DNA of 64,000 nucleotides from Rhinopithecus roxellana. Taxonomy: Eukaryota; Chordata; Mammalia; Primates; Cercopithecidae. Of this stretch, positions 1 to 10,999 are shown piece after piece (position 1 is the stretch's first letter; each line of letters opens with the position of its first letter). Made by a program: the position numbers and the translations under genes. The notes under the pieces were generated by a model. The model ran no database searches and was not told where the DNA came from. It saw nothing but the letters and a program-made list of their open reading frames with translations. The stretch covers positions 139,809,463 through 139,873,462 of the forward strand of contig NC_044554.1 in assembly GCF_007565055.1 (NCBI RefSeq), written 5' to 3'.

Positions 1-3000
1 AGTGGAAGAATTACAAATAAAACAAACATCAAGTATAAAAGGGGTTAATATTTAATTAAAACCAGTTCTATCCACTGTAACAATGACCTGGAGCCAAACA
101 AGGCGGAAGATGTATGAGTCATTCTTTCTGCCCGTGAATGAGACAGCTGATCTCCTCAGCAATTCCTCAAGACAAGCAGGCAGAACTGGAGTTCTGCCTC
201 CATTCACAAAAACACAGTCCAGCATATGAGCCATGTGGTCCAACCACAATCTTTTCATGTCACACCCATCCAGGGAGCTAAAGCAAGTAAACTTGGACTT
301 GCAATATAAACACACCAATTTTATTGCTCTGTCTCAGAGCACAGATTAAAGGAACACATTTAAATAAATGACAAGTTTACAAAGTTACATACAGACATAC
401 ATATATATACACACAAATACATACATACACATATCCCATCCTGCTTTACAGAGTAACTTGTTACAGAAACTTGCATGTATAAAACTAAGGAAGAAAAAAG
501 GAAAAGATGGAAATGCAAAGAATGTTTCAAGAAAAGGAAAAGAAAAACCATTACAGAAATGCCTTATTTTTCTTGCCTATTATCCAAGTATTTTTATCAT
601 AAGAATACTGTAGATTGTTTGCTGAACTTTGTAGTATTTCTCTTTGAATTAAAGAGTTAGAAACAAATTTCTTGTGATAAATTTAAATTTTATTTCAAAT
701 AAGAAGTAAAACAAGAAAAATCCGCCTTCCTACAGTGGTATTCTGTTTAATCCTAAAGTGAAGCTACAGGCCATGGAACAAAATAATCATGAGTCCACTA
801 AGTTTTTTTTTTTTTTTTTTTTGAGAAGGAGTCTCGCTCTGTCACCCAGGCTGGAGTGCAGTGGCCAGATCTCAGCTCACTGCAAACTCCGCCTCCCGGG
901 TTTACGCCATTCTCCTGCCTCAGCCTCCCGAGTAGCTGGGACTACAGGCGCCCGCCACCTCGCCCGGCTAATTTTTTGTATTTTTTTAGTACAGACGGGG
1001 TTTCACCGTGTTAGCCAGGATGGTCTCGATCTCCTGACCTCGTGATCCGCCCGTCTCGGCCTCCCAAAGTGCTGGGATTACAGGCTTGAGCCACCGCGCC
1101 CGGCCTAAGTTTGGTTTTATACCACATCCACTTTTAACAATAAAATGATTGTACAAATGTAAAAACATTAATTATGCAGAAATATAAACATATTAAACAT
1201 ACAAAAAAAGGAGGCAACTTTCCAATGACAAAAACACCTTTACTACTTGATTAAGGCATTATTTTCATATTTCTATATTCTTACTGTAACAGTAAAGTTT
1301 TAGTTGTGGTGAGTGTCAAATCAGCTTAAATTCCTAACTAAACCTGACCTGTAGTAACTTGAAAACTTAAGGGAAGCTCAGAGCCAACTAGCTGTTGTTT
1401 CTAGCCAAATATTTTCCCTAATGCTACAGAGGTCTGACTCTATTAATTTTTTTTTTATTATAACATTATACACAAGTGAAAGGGAATAAAGTTATACTAC
1501 AAAATGTAACAAACTGCAGATTTCCCATAACTGAAATAGAAAAGCTTAGTCATATTTTATTTATTAGGATCCTCTGGAAAAACTACACTGTACTATACCA
1601 AATCTTATTTTTCTATTTAAAAAAAAAATTCTATTTTGTAAATAAAACATGTATGAAAAAACATTCATGCAATTCCAATGAATGTTTAGAAATAAAGTAT
1701 ACTTACTCTATTTGCTATCTAAGTCAAACTCAAATGAGAAGTTTTTCTCTCATATTTTAGATTATTTTCTGGTACAACAAAGAGAGGGGTGATAGTCCAT
1801 CCTCTCCCTGCCCACACACACATGAAATGATTGCTGTTCAATTGTAAGAAACTATATGGACTTCTCTAATTCAATGCTTAATTCTGAAGTCATGTTTTAT
1901 GTAAACCACATAAAATAATGTAGTTTTTAAAGTCTTTAATCCTGATTGCACCAAGTGGGGCAAAATAATTCATGAGCACATAACCAATTTTATGTTCCAT
2001 TAAAAAAAAAAGCAGGATTTTTGAAAAATAAAAATGAGTGTATTACGACTGCTATATATTGTGGATGACATTACACATAGTGAGTAACAATAGCACATAT
2101 TACTTAAGAAACATCACATAATGATTTTGAATATAAATTTAGCATCAGCCATTAAAGCGAATTGAGGGGAAAGTAATGACATCTCTGCTTTAAAGTCAAC
2201 ATGACTGTTGTTTGAAGGTCACATAAAACCAAAAGAAAAAAACCCTTCTTTGTATGATGTAATAACCTTTGCTATAGAAAGGTTGTTCTTGGAGATAAAA
2301 CTCCTACTCAGAGTGTGGCGGCAGCACTAAACTTGACTCAATACAAAACCACTGAAAAACATTTTACCCTGAAGACAGAGAATACTGTTGATGAACGTGA
2401 ACCTGAAAGAACATCTAGACCAGAAACAAAATAACAGTCAAGAGAGCAGCTATACATTTACATCAGATATACTGAAAATTCTTATTTCCCTTTAAGTTGT
2501 GTTAGTAGGTGAGCTTTAAGAAGCAAGTTTGTAAGAATGCAATCCTTTCTTAATTTTTTACATCTTTCTATTTTTGTTCCGGATACACAAGAGATTCCAT
2601 TTTAACTATGACTTTCAGGCTGTTATGAATAAGACATCACCATGATGTTGATAGGATTGATATTTAAACTCATTATTTCATGGGATCAAATAATTGCAAC
2701 TGCCTTTCTGTCAGTAGCAGCCTAATTCAGAAGACAAAGAATCAATAAAGAATTGCACATAGTAAAATTATAACATAAAGTGACTATGGCAACATTTTAA
2801 AATTGGCATATTCCCTGACTTAAAAAAAAAAAAAAAACTACTGTGGTCACTGAAAATATTAACTTTTCAATTTTCTTCAGAATAAGATAATTATTTTAAA
2901 CTGTGTTTAGATGTTGAAAAATCTCTAAATTGCAGTGTTAGTTCTTGGGAAATGATATTAATGTAAAGTTGTATTCTCCACCAACATATTTAAATCTATG

Positions 3001-5836
3001 TATGGGAATTAACTTTCTTGGTAGAATGCAAGTATATTTTTACAGAGGACTTTACTGAATTGAAAATACTGGTTCCATCCCCACCCTTAAACAGTCCTGC
3101 CTTATCTATTCCAACTTCCCCTTAGAAATAAAAAAAAAAATTTATAATCCATAATAATTTACCCATGACTAATCCATATGTTGCATTTGGGGTAAAATTT
3201 ATGAACAGTCTTACAGAAAAAACAAACTAAACATGCTAAGATATCATTTAACAAATAATTGAGGACTTTTATAATTTTTCAAAAACACCATTATCATATG
3301 ACATATGACAACTAACTTGACTCTTATGTCTAATAAGGTTTTTAGACCTCTTTAACTTCCGGGTGGAATTCTAACTCATGGGAGAAACTTGATTAATTGC
3401 CAATGATCTTTTTTAAAGAGGTCAAGATGTCTTAAAATTCCATGGTCACTTTCTTGGCTATGGAATATTATGAAAAGAAATATGTAAACGGTTCATAGTC
3501 TGGCAATTTGGCAATGTTTTAATTTCTAGATGTCCAGAAAGACATAAATGGGCACATCTCACTACAAATAATGAGGGTAATTTGGGGATCTCTTCTTAGC
3601 TAAATACTGTTCAAGACGTGGGATAAGTCAAGTTAAAATATCAGTGCAAAATGATATATTTAATTTCTCAAAACAAAAAAAAGTGGAGTCTAGAAACAAG
3701 AAGTTAAAAAGATCTCTTTTCTCATTATTAGATTTTAAACACCACATTAACAACTTTTTGCTTGCATCACGATTAGATAAATTAATTTAAACTATTTTGA
3801 AAATGTTTAAATTATTCTAAAATGAAATTTTATCCATAGTTTGTAAATAGTAGTCCTCCTGGGAATTCATATAAAACACTCATGATTAATTCCTGAACTT
3901 AATTGAAATTACAATTCTTTTCAAAGTAAAGGTCCATGTTCTTCCAAATACATTGATCATTTTCTAGGTTTATTTTTTGTAATGCTAAGTCTTCAAGTTT
4001 GATTTACAGGTATGTTAATAATCCCGGAGAAAGACTATTCCCTGCAGAGTTTTAAAAGATAAATTTGGATAAATTATTCAAATCACTTATCTGAGCTACA
4101 AGACACAAAACAAGTCAAAAGTTAAAAAAAAGAAATGTACTGAAACTGATTATAAAATGGTAAGAGTCTGTCACAGATTCCACATTTTAAAATTCCAGGA
4201 ACAGAGTTGCTATGCACATTCAAAATCTGCCAGCAAGTGCACTGACTTGGAATCAATGAGATTTAAACATCTAAGAACCAACAAACCTTCCAGAACAATT
4301 AAAATATATATTTTAAGTTATTCTGGAGAAGCAAATAAATTCTCTCATAAAGGTAATGTTCTCACAACCTTTGACTTTGCAAAACTAATAGGCATAAGTT
4401 AATACAAGAATCTCCATGCAGATTTTCCATGAAAAAGTTATATCTGAATATGACTTATGTTGCAATAAAAAGTAATGTACTGCAGTAAGATTCATTTACA
4501 GAGACTAGCAAAATGATCCTTAAATATAGCCAAAACTTTCAGTAAGTCTTACCTTCATTAACATGTAAATACAATCATCCTTTCAAAGGACTATTAGGAA
4601 AGCTATTTAACTAAAGATTGATAAAGATTGAAAAAGCTCTTTAGAGAACTAGACTATCAGCAAAACAAAGAAACTTATTTTACATGCTAACAGCAACTTG
4701 ATCAACTGCATTCAAGACCACCGATAAAACACATCAGTCTGCCTCAAAGTAGCTACAGCAACACCTGGGTTCCACTTAAAGAGACCCACTCTCTCCTTTT
4801 TAACCATCCTAAAATCTGTTCCAAAACTTGCATGTTTCCCATATAATGTGAACACACAAATAACACTGCTATACACTCAATGCTTAAATATCTATAATTT
4901 TTCTCTTTGTATTTCCCACAAAACACATCATAAAATTAACATTTCACATTTTTATGCCAAATCCAAAAGAAAAATTTCAAATTATGAATGCCAACAAAAG
5001 TCCCTCAATATTAGGCATTTTCGAAGTTGTATAAAGCTTTATGAAGCAATATCTCATTTTCCTATAAAGTTGCATGCAATAAAATATATAACAGATAGAA
5101 CCACAAAATTTTATCATAAAATAATCCAAAATAAAAGTAATGCCTTTAAATGTACCTTTGCTCTATTAAATAAATCCTAATAAAACTGACAAAATAGCAA
5201 AGGTCAGTTTCAACAAACATCACATGAATAGTAACACATGGAAAACATTTTAAAAATCCTCATATCTCCCATTTATTTTAAACCCATAGATTTCCTAAGA
5301 ATTAGATACACACCTAAGGTTCTGTGTTGTGAACAAGGTGGAAAGAAGACACTTGCACTTAAATCTTGAAGCATCCCGTCCTGATGAACCCAGAGAAACT
5401 AATTTCTGCCATCAGAAAAGTCCTCCACCAGAACACCAAATAATGATATGCGCTGCTCTAAAGGAAACAGCAAGCCAGCCGGGTTCTGGCTCTAGGAGGT
5501 CTCTGGAGGTACAATAATATAAACCTGATCAATTGCAATTAAAATCTGAACAGAGGCTTAGAACTTGAAGTCTTGGTGCATTAGTTCTTGCCAAAAGCAG
5601 ATGTGATTGTGAGCTGGAAGCAATTTCTCCTGGTAATTTGTGATGACACTGGGTAGTACAGCCCCAGAGTCCCCAAAGACAAACTCATCAGAGGCTCTAA
5701 TGTATGCATGACACATGAGGTGGCTCTTTTAGAGCTCAATTAATTGGGCTGAATATTAAGACAGCAAGTTCAGGGTTTCTTTTTTTTCTTCTTCTGGAGT
5801 TGCTTTTCCCCCCTTTTAAAGCAATTTTTGCCTTAC
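1..5836 (-). other. ETV1 intron after the third coding exon (partial)
   Basis: This AT-rich intron has one recognised interspersed repeat, the AluY at 803-1105. It also holds a short degenerate (ATAC)n tract at about 385-435 and A/T homopolymer runs. No further ETV1 exon was recognised. The open frame at 318-52 on the minus strand has no recognised homology. Confidence 0.85.
803..1105 (-). mobile_element. AluY (Old World monkey type), antisense
   Basis: Full-length Alu with its poly(A) as a 20-T run at 803-822 and the 5' head 'cgcccggcc' ending at 1105. It carries 'caggcttgagcc', the variant seen in cercopithecoid AluY. A short direct repeat 'ctaagttt' flanks both ends. It lies in the ETV1 intron. 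Confidence 0.95.
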
Positions 5837-5884
5837 CTTCTGCAAGCCATGTTTCCTGTAATTGACTTAGATCTTGAAAGAGTT
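5837..5884 (-). CDS. ETV1: ETV1 third coding exon (48 nt)
   Basis: The minus-strand acceptor is acttgttttttag before AAC, and the donor is GCAGAAG before gtaagg. The 48 nt complete codon 45 (E), encode LFQDLSQLQETWLAE and leave one base of the next codon. This is the hydrophobic and acidic core of the PEA3-type transactivation domain. It is the last ETV1 coding exon I can find; the following exon (AQVPDNDEQF...) was not seen between 1 and 5836. Confidence 0.97.
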
Positions 5885-8252
5885 CTAAAAAACAAGTCAA
5901 AGACATAAACATAAGATTTGCAAATCTTTAGTCTTCATTAAATGGAAATGTTTGTCATGAAATTGGTATTAAATAAAAAGTTAATTTCAAGAGATGCAGT
6001 CAACATAAAAATAAAAAAGGAGGCATAACTTAAATATCTCAATAATACTGCCTACTTTTCATGCCTATTAAGCAACTCTTTAAGAAATTATTTTAGTCAA
6101 CTAAAGAATAAAGTCAATCATCTTTCCTTTTTCCTTTTTAACAAATGGCTTAATAAGCTCAGGGATACCAGAATTCACAAAAAGACTGAGGTGAATGTGT
6201 GTCTATTCACTGAAATATTTCTTAAATATTTTTAACTCTTGCTAAAATAGTAGTAGGAGGAAGATTAGAAAGAATGAAAAGCATTTTATTCATATCTTCT
6301 AAATCTTACATAAAAAATATAACAGCACATCATGGTACAACTGTCAAAGTACTATGTTTTCAACTTTAATACCTCAAAACTAAAAGAAACCACTTCAAAT
6401 ACAAGTTTTTAGAGGAAAATGTCTACGTTAATAGGTTTGTAAAAGTCGGAAAGACAATTATTTGGCACCACATTGTCATCAAGTTCAAAACTATATGGTC
6501 ATGTTAGGGAGGGAGGGAGGTGTTAAAATAGTAAGAAGATTTGAGGAAGTTTCAGAATTCAGTATATCTAATTAAAATTGCCAACTAAACTTCAATAATT
6601 AAATCTAAGTATATTGTTTATTATGAATGTCCTCATATGGTTAAAATAATTTGTAATATATTGACTTCCTACCAGCAGTTCATCAAAAGAATCTGCAAAC
6701 TAATTTCCCAAATAGTATTATAATTATTAAGTAGGCCTTAAGTATGATTCAGTGAACACTTTATGGTCAATAAACAAGGTATTATGACCTCACAATTTAG
6801 TCATCAAAATCACCCTTGAAAATTCTGTTAACAGTAGATGGTTTTAGTGTAAAGGGGGTGGGAAACCAAACAATCATTAATATTATTTAACTTGTAATAA
6901 AGGAGAAAGGAAAAAGTAAGCAGTGTACATAGCTGCTGAATTTGCCCCACTGTAATGGATATTTTTAAACTGTTATCTTAGTGAATGGGGTGAGTTATAT
7001 GCCATTTGGACAAAGGTATTTAAACACAAAACAATGATTAAAAGAAGGTTGTCATTGTTAAGATTTTATTTCCTTCTTTCATTAGTTTGTGATAGGACCA
7101 TAAAATAGGCTCCCATGCAAACTGCCACATTATATAAATTGTTCCAAGTTAAAGTCTCAGTTAAATTCAGTAATTTCAAAGTTTATTATTTTTAAGATAA
7201 GACTGAAGTGCTCCTTTTCTTTTAGCAGGGTGGAGAGTGTAGGTAAAAAAATGGGGATTCAGCCCAAAATCAAACCTCACCTTCTGAATCATGAGCCAGA
7301 TCTCTGTTAATGAATTTTCTTTTCCTGACATTTGTTGGTTTCTCGTTACAATTTCTCCCACGCTGACTCTACAAAGGGAAAGATAAAATCCTTTAAAAGA
7401 ATGTAAACCTCAGATCACACGCACACGCACACGCACACACACACACACAGAGACATGCATACATAAGTCTAATGGATCTTCTCTCTGAATAGAAAAATAA
7501 AAGTCCATAGTATCAATTCTAATATTCATTTTCTCACTTATTTGACAGTGAAAGCTTATGTTAAGCAGTCAGGGAGAGTTGCTTCCCAGTGCCGATCCTA
7601 GCACATTACTATTCATCAGTCATATATTCATGGTATCTCAGCATCAAAACAACCTTAAGCATTTACACTTAAAGTTGTTTTTAGGTTGGTTCAATGCTAG
7701 ATTAAAAGAGTGGATTTTATTCTCTTTTGGACAGCCCCTCCTCCCAACCCCCCTCCCACAAAAAAAAAAAAGCAAAAAGGGTAGAGAAATGAAAAAAAGA
7801 GAGAGAAAAACGAGAGAGAGAGAAAAAAAAAGAAACAAAAACACCCCATATAAACAAAAAGTGTCAGCATTTGTCTCAACTTCATTCTTTTCAATGTGGC
7901 AGACAAACCCAGCCAAAAACTTTGAGTGCAGCAGCTGCTGCTGCCCTCCATCTCCTCTTCCACTCATCTTGGGAGCTTTAATCAGAAAAAGGGGTCTTAA
8001 AAACAAAACTATGCCTTATCCAAATCACTGAAAGGTAAGCTCATTTTGAAGACTGGGCTTCTAGAAGCAGAGTCGCCCTACAGTGGCAACAAAGCAGATA
8101 AGTATCTGCAATCCCAACCTCGTGCCCCCTCCCTTCTCATTTTCTCCCTCTCCCCACCCCCGTCGGAGTCAAGTTTATAAACAGCAACTTTCAAACTGAT
8201 CACTCACATTGGTGACCATGTAAGGCACTTGCTGGTCATAAAATCCATCCAT
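5837..8252 (-). CDS. ETV1: ETV1 (ER81), 5' coding part, three exons, partial
   Basis: ETV1 is a nuclear ETS-family transcription factor of the PEA3 subgroup (ETV1, ETV4, ETV5) that binds GGAA-core DNA sites. Joining minus-strand exons 8252-8208, 7368-7281 and 5884-5837 gives 181 nt, i.e. residues 1-60 plus one base. The protein begins MDGFYDQQVPYMVTN, continues SQRGRNCNEKPTNVRKR and ends ELFQDLSQLQETWLAE. As far as I recall this equals human ETV1. Residues from about 38 onward start the acidic transactivation domain, reported to bind Mediator subunit MED25. The ETS DNA-binding domain lies in later exons outside the window. The start is set by the known N-terminus, a strong context (A at -3, G at +4) and an in-frame TAA 36 nt upstream (8288-8286). 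No frameshift or premature stop is seen. Confidence 0.97.
5885..7280 (-). other. ETV1 intron between the second and third coding exons
   Basis: About 1.4 kb of AT-rich sequence with no recognised transposon or RNA gene. A short poly-pyrimidine run precedes the third exon's acceptor. Confidence 0.9.
7281..7368 (-). CDS. ETV1: ETV1 second coding exon (88 nt)
   Basis: The minus-strand acceptor is tttccctttgtag before AGT, and the donor is GAAG before gtgagg. The 88 nt encode SQRGRNCNEKPTNVRKR, then KFINRDLAHDSE plus one base, so the intron that follows is phase 1. The basic stretch around VRKRK is followed by the start of the acidic activation region. Phases join exactly to the exons on both sides. 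Confidence 0.97.
7369..8207 (-). other. ETV1 intron between the first and second coding exons, with CA repeat and polypurine tract
   Basis: This 839-bp intron holds a (CA)n tract with GC interruptions at about 7417-7448. It also has a polypurine run on the plus strand at about 7759-7838 (A/G with a few interruptions), which is a polypyrimidine run in the ETV1 sense strand. Chance open frames cross the tract and are not genes. Confidence 0.85.
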
Positions 8253-8339
8253 GCTGCTGCTCTTCGCAAATCTCAGCTCAGTATTTTATATTTTGAGCAT
8301 TTAGCTGGAGATTTCCTCAGGATCTGGACTTCTATCAAC
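8208..8339 (-). CDS. ETV1: ETV1 first coding exon (5' UTR 8339-8253, CDS 8252-8208)
   Basis: On the minus strand the acceptor reads ttcccctctag then GTTGATAG (exon begins at 8339). The donor reads ACCAAT then gtgagt (exon ends at 8208). The 87-nt leader part precedes ATG at 8252-8250, and the 15 codons MDGFYDQQVPYMVTN end in phase 0. The in-frame stop TAA at 8288-8286 rules out N-terminal extension within this exon. The acceptor shows that at least one more noncoding exon lies upstream. Coding identity is certain from the peptide. The 5' exon boundary rests on the splice consensus and on a remembered ETV1 leader. Confidence 0.95.
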
Positions 8340-8763
8340 CTAGAGGGGAACAAGATGGCTTTTAGACTTTAAAAAAAAATCATGAATGAAGCTCTTGAAT
8401 TTGCATAGCTAATTACCCTCAGACAGTCCCATTCACAAAAATAACCCTCCCTACACCGCCTCCTTCACCTGGATCCAAAGAGAGCCAAGAGAGTTCACAA
8501 TTTACATATTTTCGGTAGTAGCAAAAATCCGAACAAGAGGCGATGTATTTATTTACACTCTCGATGTTTCCCTGCGCGGTCGGTGTACCCCGGGCAGCTC
8601 TGATTCGCAAACGTGTGCAAAACTAGCAATGGCGATCAACGAGACTTGCTTTGCACCTAACGGGACTAAAGAGACGGAGACACCTCTTTCATCAGGATAG
8701 TTTTTGCGACCCACAACCATGCAATTATCTGGAGAGACATAAAAAGTTGTTGGAAAGACCCAC

Positions 8764-8835
8764 CTGAAGGCCACGCTAGGCGAAAGGCTGCAAAAACTTC
8801 CCTCCAAATTTAATAAAAACATTAATTATTGCCCA
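8764..8835 (-). other. ETV1: Candidate ETV1 noncoding first exon (3' end defined, 5' end uncertain)
   Basis: The first coding exon has an upstream acceptor, so a donor must exist further right. The minus strand has a strong donor at 8764, CCTTCAG then gtgggt, about 425 bp upstream of that acceptor. Further upstream are an AT-rich TATTAAAT stretch near 8806-8816 and an inverted CCAAT motif at 8947-8951. The exon start cannot be fixed from sequence, and 8835 is only a placeholder. A more distal first exon near 10.6-10.9 kb is an alternative or an addition. Confidence 0.5.
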
Positions 8836-8869
8836 GCACTTCCCCCTTGGAAGCCGAAAGCGCCTCTGA

Positions 8870-9010
8870 CAGAGCTCAATTCGGTGGTTTTTCCTCTACT
8901 TCTCCTCCAGGGGCCTCCAATCCAAACTGATGGATCGCTGCCTCCCATTGGCTCCGCGTCTCTTTCACAAGATCAGATTTCGGGCTGTCAATCAGGCGGC
9001 TTGCTGCCCC
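8870..9010 (-). promoter_or_regulatory. Proximal ETV1 promoter motifs
   Basis: This CpG-bearing stretch lies just upstream of the candidate noncoding exon. ATTGG at 8947-8951 is a CCAAT box when read on the minus strand, about 115-140 bp upstream of the likely transcript start. CG dinucleotides continue from about 8560 to 9110. Promoter function is inferred from position and motifs. Confidence 0.5.
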
Positions 9011-9119
9011 TTCCCGCGGGTCTCCCTCGCCCCTCTGCCCTAGGGGGTGCTCGGTCGGTAGGCGCTGAGTCCTCAGCCTGGAAGCACCACGGAGAGACTC
9101 GACTTCCTCTGTAACCCGC

Positions 9120-10540
9120 AGCTTATTGTTAAAGCGCCTGGGGATACTGAAACCATGTGTTTCGAGTCGCCAGTTCCCATTATTGGGGTGTTAGGTCCAC
9201 TATTGGGCTGGTTCCCTTAAAGCACTGTTGTGCGGTTCTGGTATACACTTAGAGGCGCGATCCACAAAGCCTGTACCTCCTTATTCAGCCGCCCTGCCCA
9301 CCCTAACCCTAACCCTCTACTCTTGCCCCGACTAGGAGCCCACCTCGCTCTTTAGATCCTCATTCCCACTAAGCTTTTGGACCAATTTATTATCCTGTTT
9401 TTCAAAACCCACCATCACCATTATGATTTATCAAAACATTTTTTTAACACTCATCCTCAACTAAAATTAGATCCTATCGTTCGTGGGACAGAAACTAAAG
9501 AATCTATAAGGAAGGCACCTAGAAGATGCAAAACTGCTGATTAGCAGAGGTTGTGATGGGAGGACGACAGAGCAAGCTAGGTGAAAAAGTGTAAGTCAAA
9601 ATTGTCCCTACGTGTGCACAGGGAAAAGGTACTTCCAGTCCACTGTGGCTGTGGGGAGTAGGAGGGAGGGCTTGGGGTGGCTCGTATATCCTAGAACCCG
9701 CACGTTTCCTGAGCTTTTGTTATGTATACACGGAGGCGGAGGGTGTCACTTATTGTACTTGACGCTTTCACTTCCTCTACAGCTCTTAAACAGCCAGAGC
9801 CCAGGGTTGGGGGCGAGCGGTGAGACGGCTCGGGTTTCAAGGACAATAACTAGGACGTTAAGAAGTGAGGGCTGCATCTCTGAAGCCACTTGCCCTATCC
9901 CTCGTATGGGACTCAAAACAGTAAAGCGTCACTTTAAGGAGCCAGTGCCCAACAGGGGACGGGAGGCCGCGTGGATAGGACCAGGGACTCAATGCTGTTG
10001 AAATTGATTTGTGACCAGAACTAGTGACCAGAAGACGTTTCCGGCAGCTGTTCCGCCCATTAGGAAACGTGCTGCAGTTCTCAATTTCTATTTGAAATTT
10101 TCCTTCCTTAAATGGAACGTTATGGAGACACATTAAAATGGAGTGTAAGAGTGCACAGCACTCAACCCCGGACCTATGCAGGAGAAATATCCATTTAAAA
10201 AACAAGCAAGCAAACAAACAAAATCAACACTTATTACTGGGAAAACAACCAATAACTATGGACAGCAAAGACAGACCCCGCGCATTCCCTGAAACTACTA
10301 AATCAGAGTTCACAACGCGCGCACCTATAAGCATTTTGAGCGGGAACTGCATTTTAACCCCGGCCAAGGAGAGATTCCAGGAAGAGCCTGGGCCGGGAGG
10401 CTGGAACAGTGAAGCTCATGGGTATTATCTGAGGGTGCAACCAAGCAGGGGGTCAATAACAAGGGTGCTCCACCACCCTTCACTCCAGGAATAACCCAGC
10501 GCCTGTAATCTGAGCAACAGTTTCCAAAGACCTTCTCTGC
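9120..10540. other. Inter-cluster upstream region, no gene recognised
   Basis: Mixed GC-rich and AT-rich single-copy-looking DNA between the two promoter clusters. It holds the telomere-like repeat at 9300. Open frames at 9612-10001 and 10138-10494 have no recognisable protein similarity and are probably chance frames in CpG-rich DNA. Confidence 0.6.
9300..9316 (-). repeat. Short interstitial telomere-like repeat
   Basis: ACCCTAACCCTAACCCT is almost three units of the vertebrate telomere repeat (TTAGGG on the minus strand), inside the CpG-rich region. Confidence 0.8.
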
Positions 10541-10990
10541 AGCCGGAGCCTGACGGGTATCCAGGGTAACCGCGAGGGGGCGGAGCTTCGGGTTAGGTCC
10601 CTGCGAGGTTCTTCCTGCAGCCAATAACAAGCCGTAAATCCCCAGCCCATTGTTGTTTATTGCTGACCCCTCAGCGCTCCGCTAGGAGATTGGCCGCTTT
10701 AGGGAAGGGGGCGGAGTCCCGCCCGCCCCAACAGCCACCTTTCGTCTCCATTCACAAAATTCCGGCCCTTCTTGGTCACGTGGTTGGGGGCGTGGAGGGG
10801 TAGGGGGAAATGACACAACAAAGGCCCAAGTCGCCCAAACCACAAAAGTTTTTTCAGCTCGCTGACTTCTCTTTGTCCCGTCCCCGAAACAGATACTAAA
10901 TGAGGAAAAGGAGGTTGGGGTCTGGGAGTAATAACAAGAGAAAAAAAAATTAAGACCGAAATTAAAGGAAGGCTCACGTGGGGATCATTC
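10540..10990. promoter_or_regulatory. Distal GC-rich promoter cluster upstream of ETV1
   Basis: This is the most motif-dense part of the CpG-rich region. It holds CCAAT at 10621-10625 (plus) and its inverse ATTGG at 10689-10693. GC boxes sit near 10573-10582 and at 10707-10714, with a C-rich GC-box run at 10718-10729. CACGTG E-boxes are at 10777-10782 and 10975-10980. Motifs face both ways, so it could serve an upstream ETV1 start (minus strand), a divergent noncoding transcript, or both. Human ETV1 is annotated with more than one 5' end, which fits. Transcription itself cannot be seen. Confidence 0.6.
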
Positions 10991-10999
10991 CGGCGTGCA

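Noticed and set aside
52..318. 88-codon minus-strand open frame in the ETV1 intron
   Set aside because: No recognised family, no matching splice sites in a convincing frame, and not ETV1 sequence. Probably a chance frame.
5600..5760. Possible extra ETV1 exon near 5.6-5.8 kb
   Set aside because: The reverse strand has a short open stretch with moderately conserved look, but no ETV1 sequence and no paired splice sites that keep the phase.
7558..8031. 157-codon plus-strand frame and 120-codon minus-strand frame over the ETV1 intron
   Set aside because: Both are driven by the polypurine tract and run into the real exon's intron. Low-complexity translation.
8884..10494. Open frames of 76-129 codons in the CpG-rich region
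   Set aside because: GC-rich promoter DNA has few stop codons. No protein similarity recognised and both strands are open.
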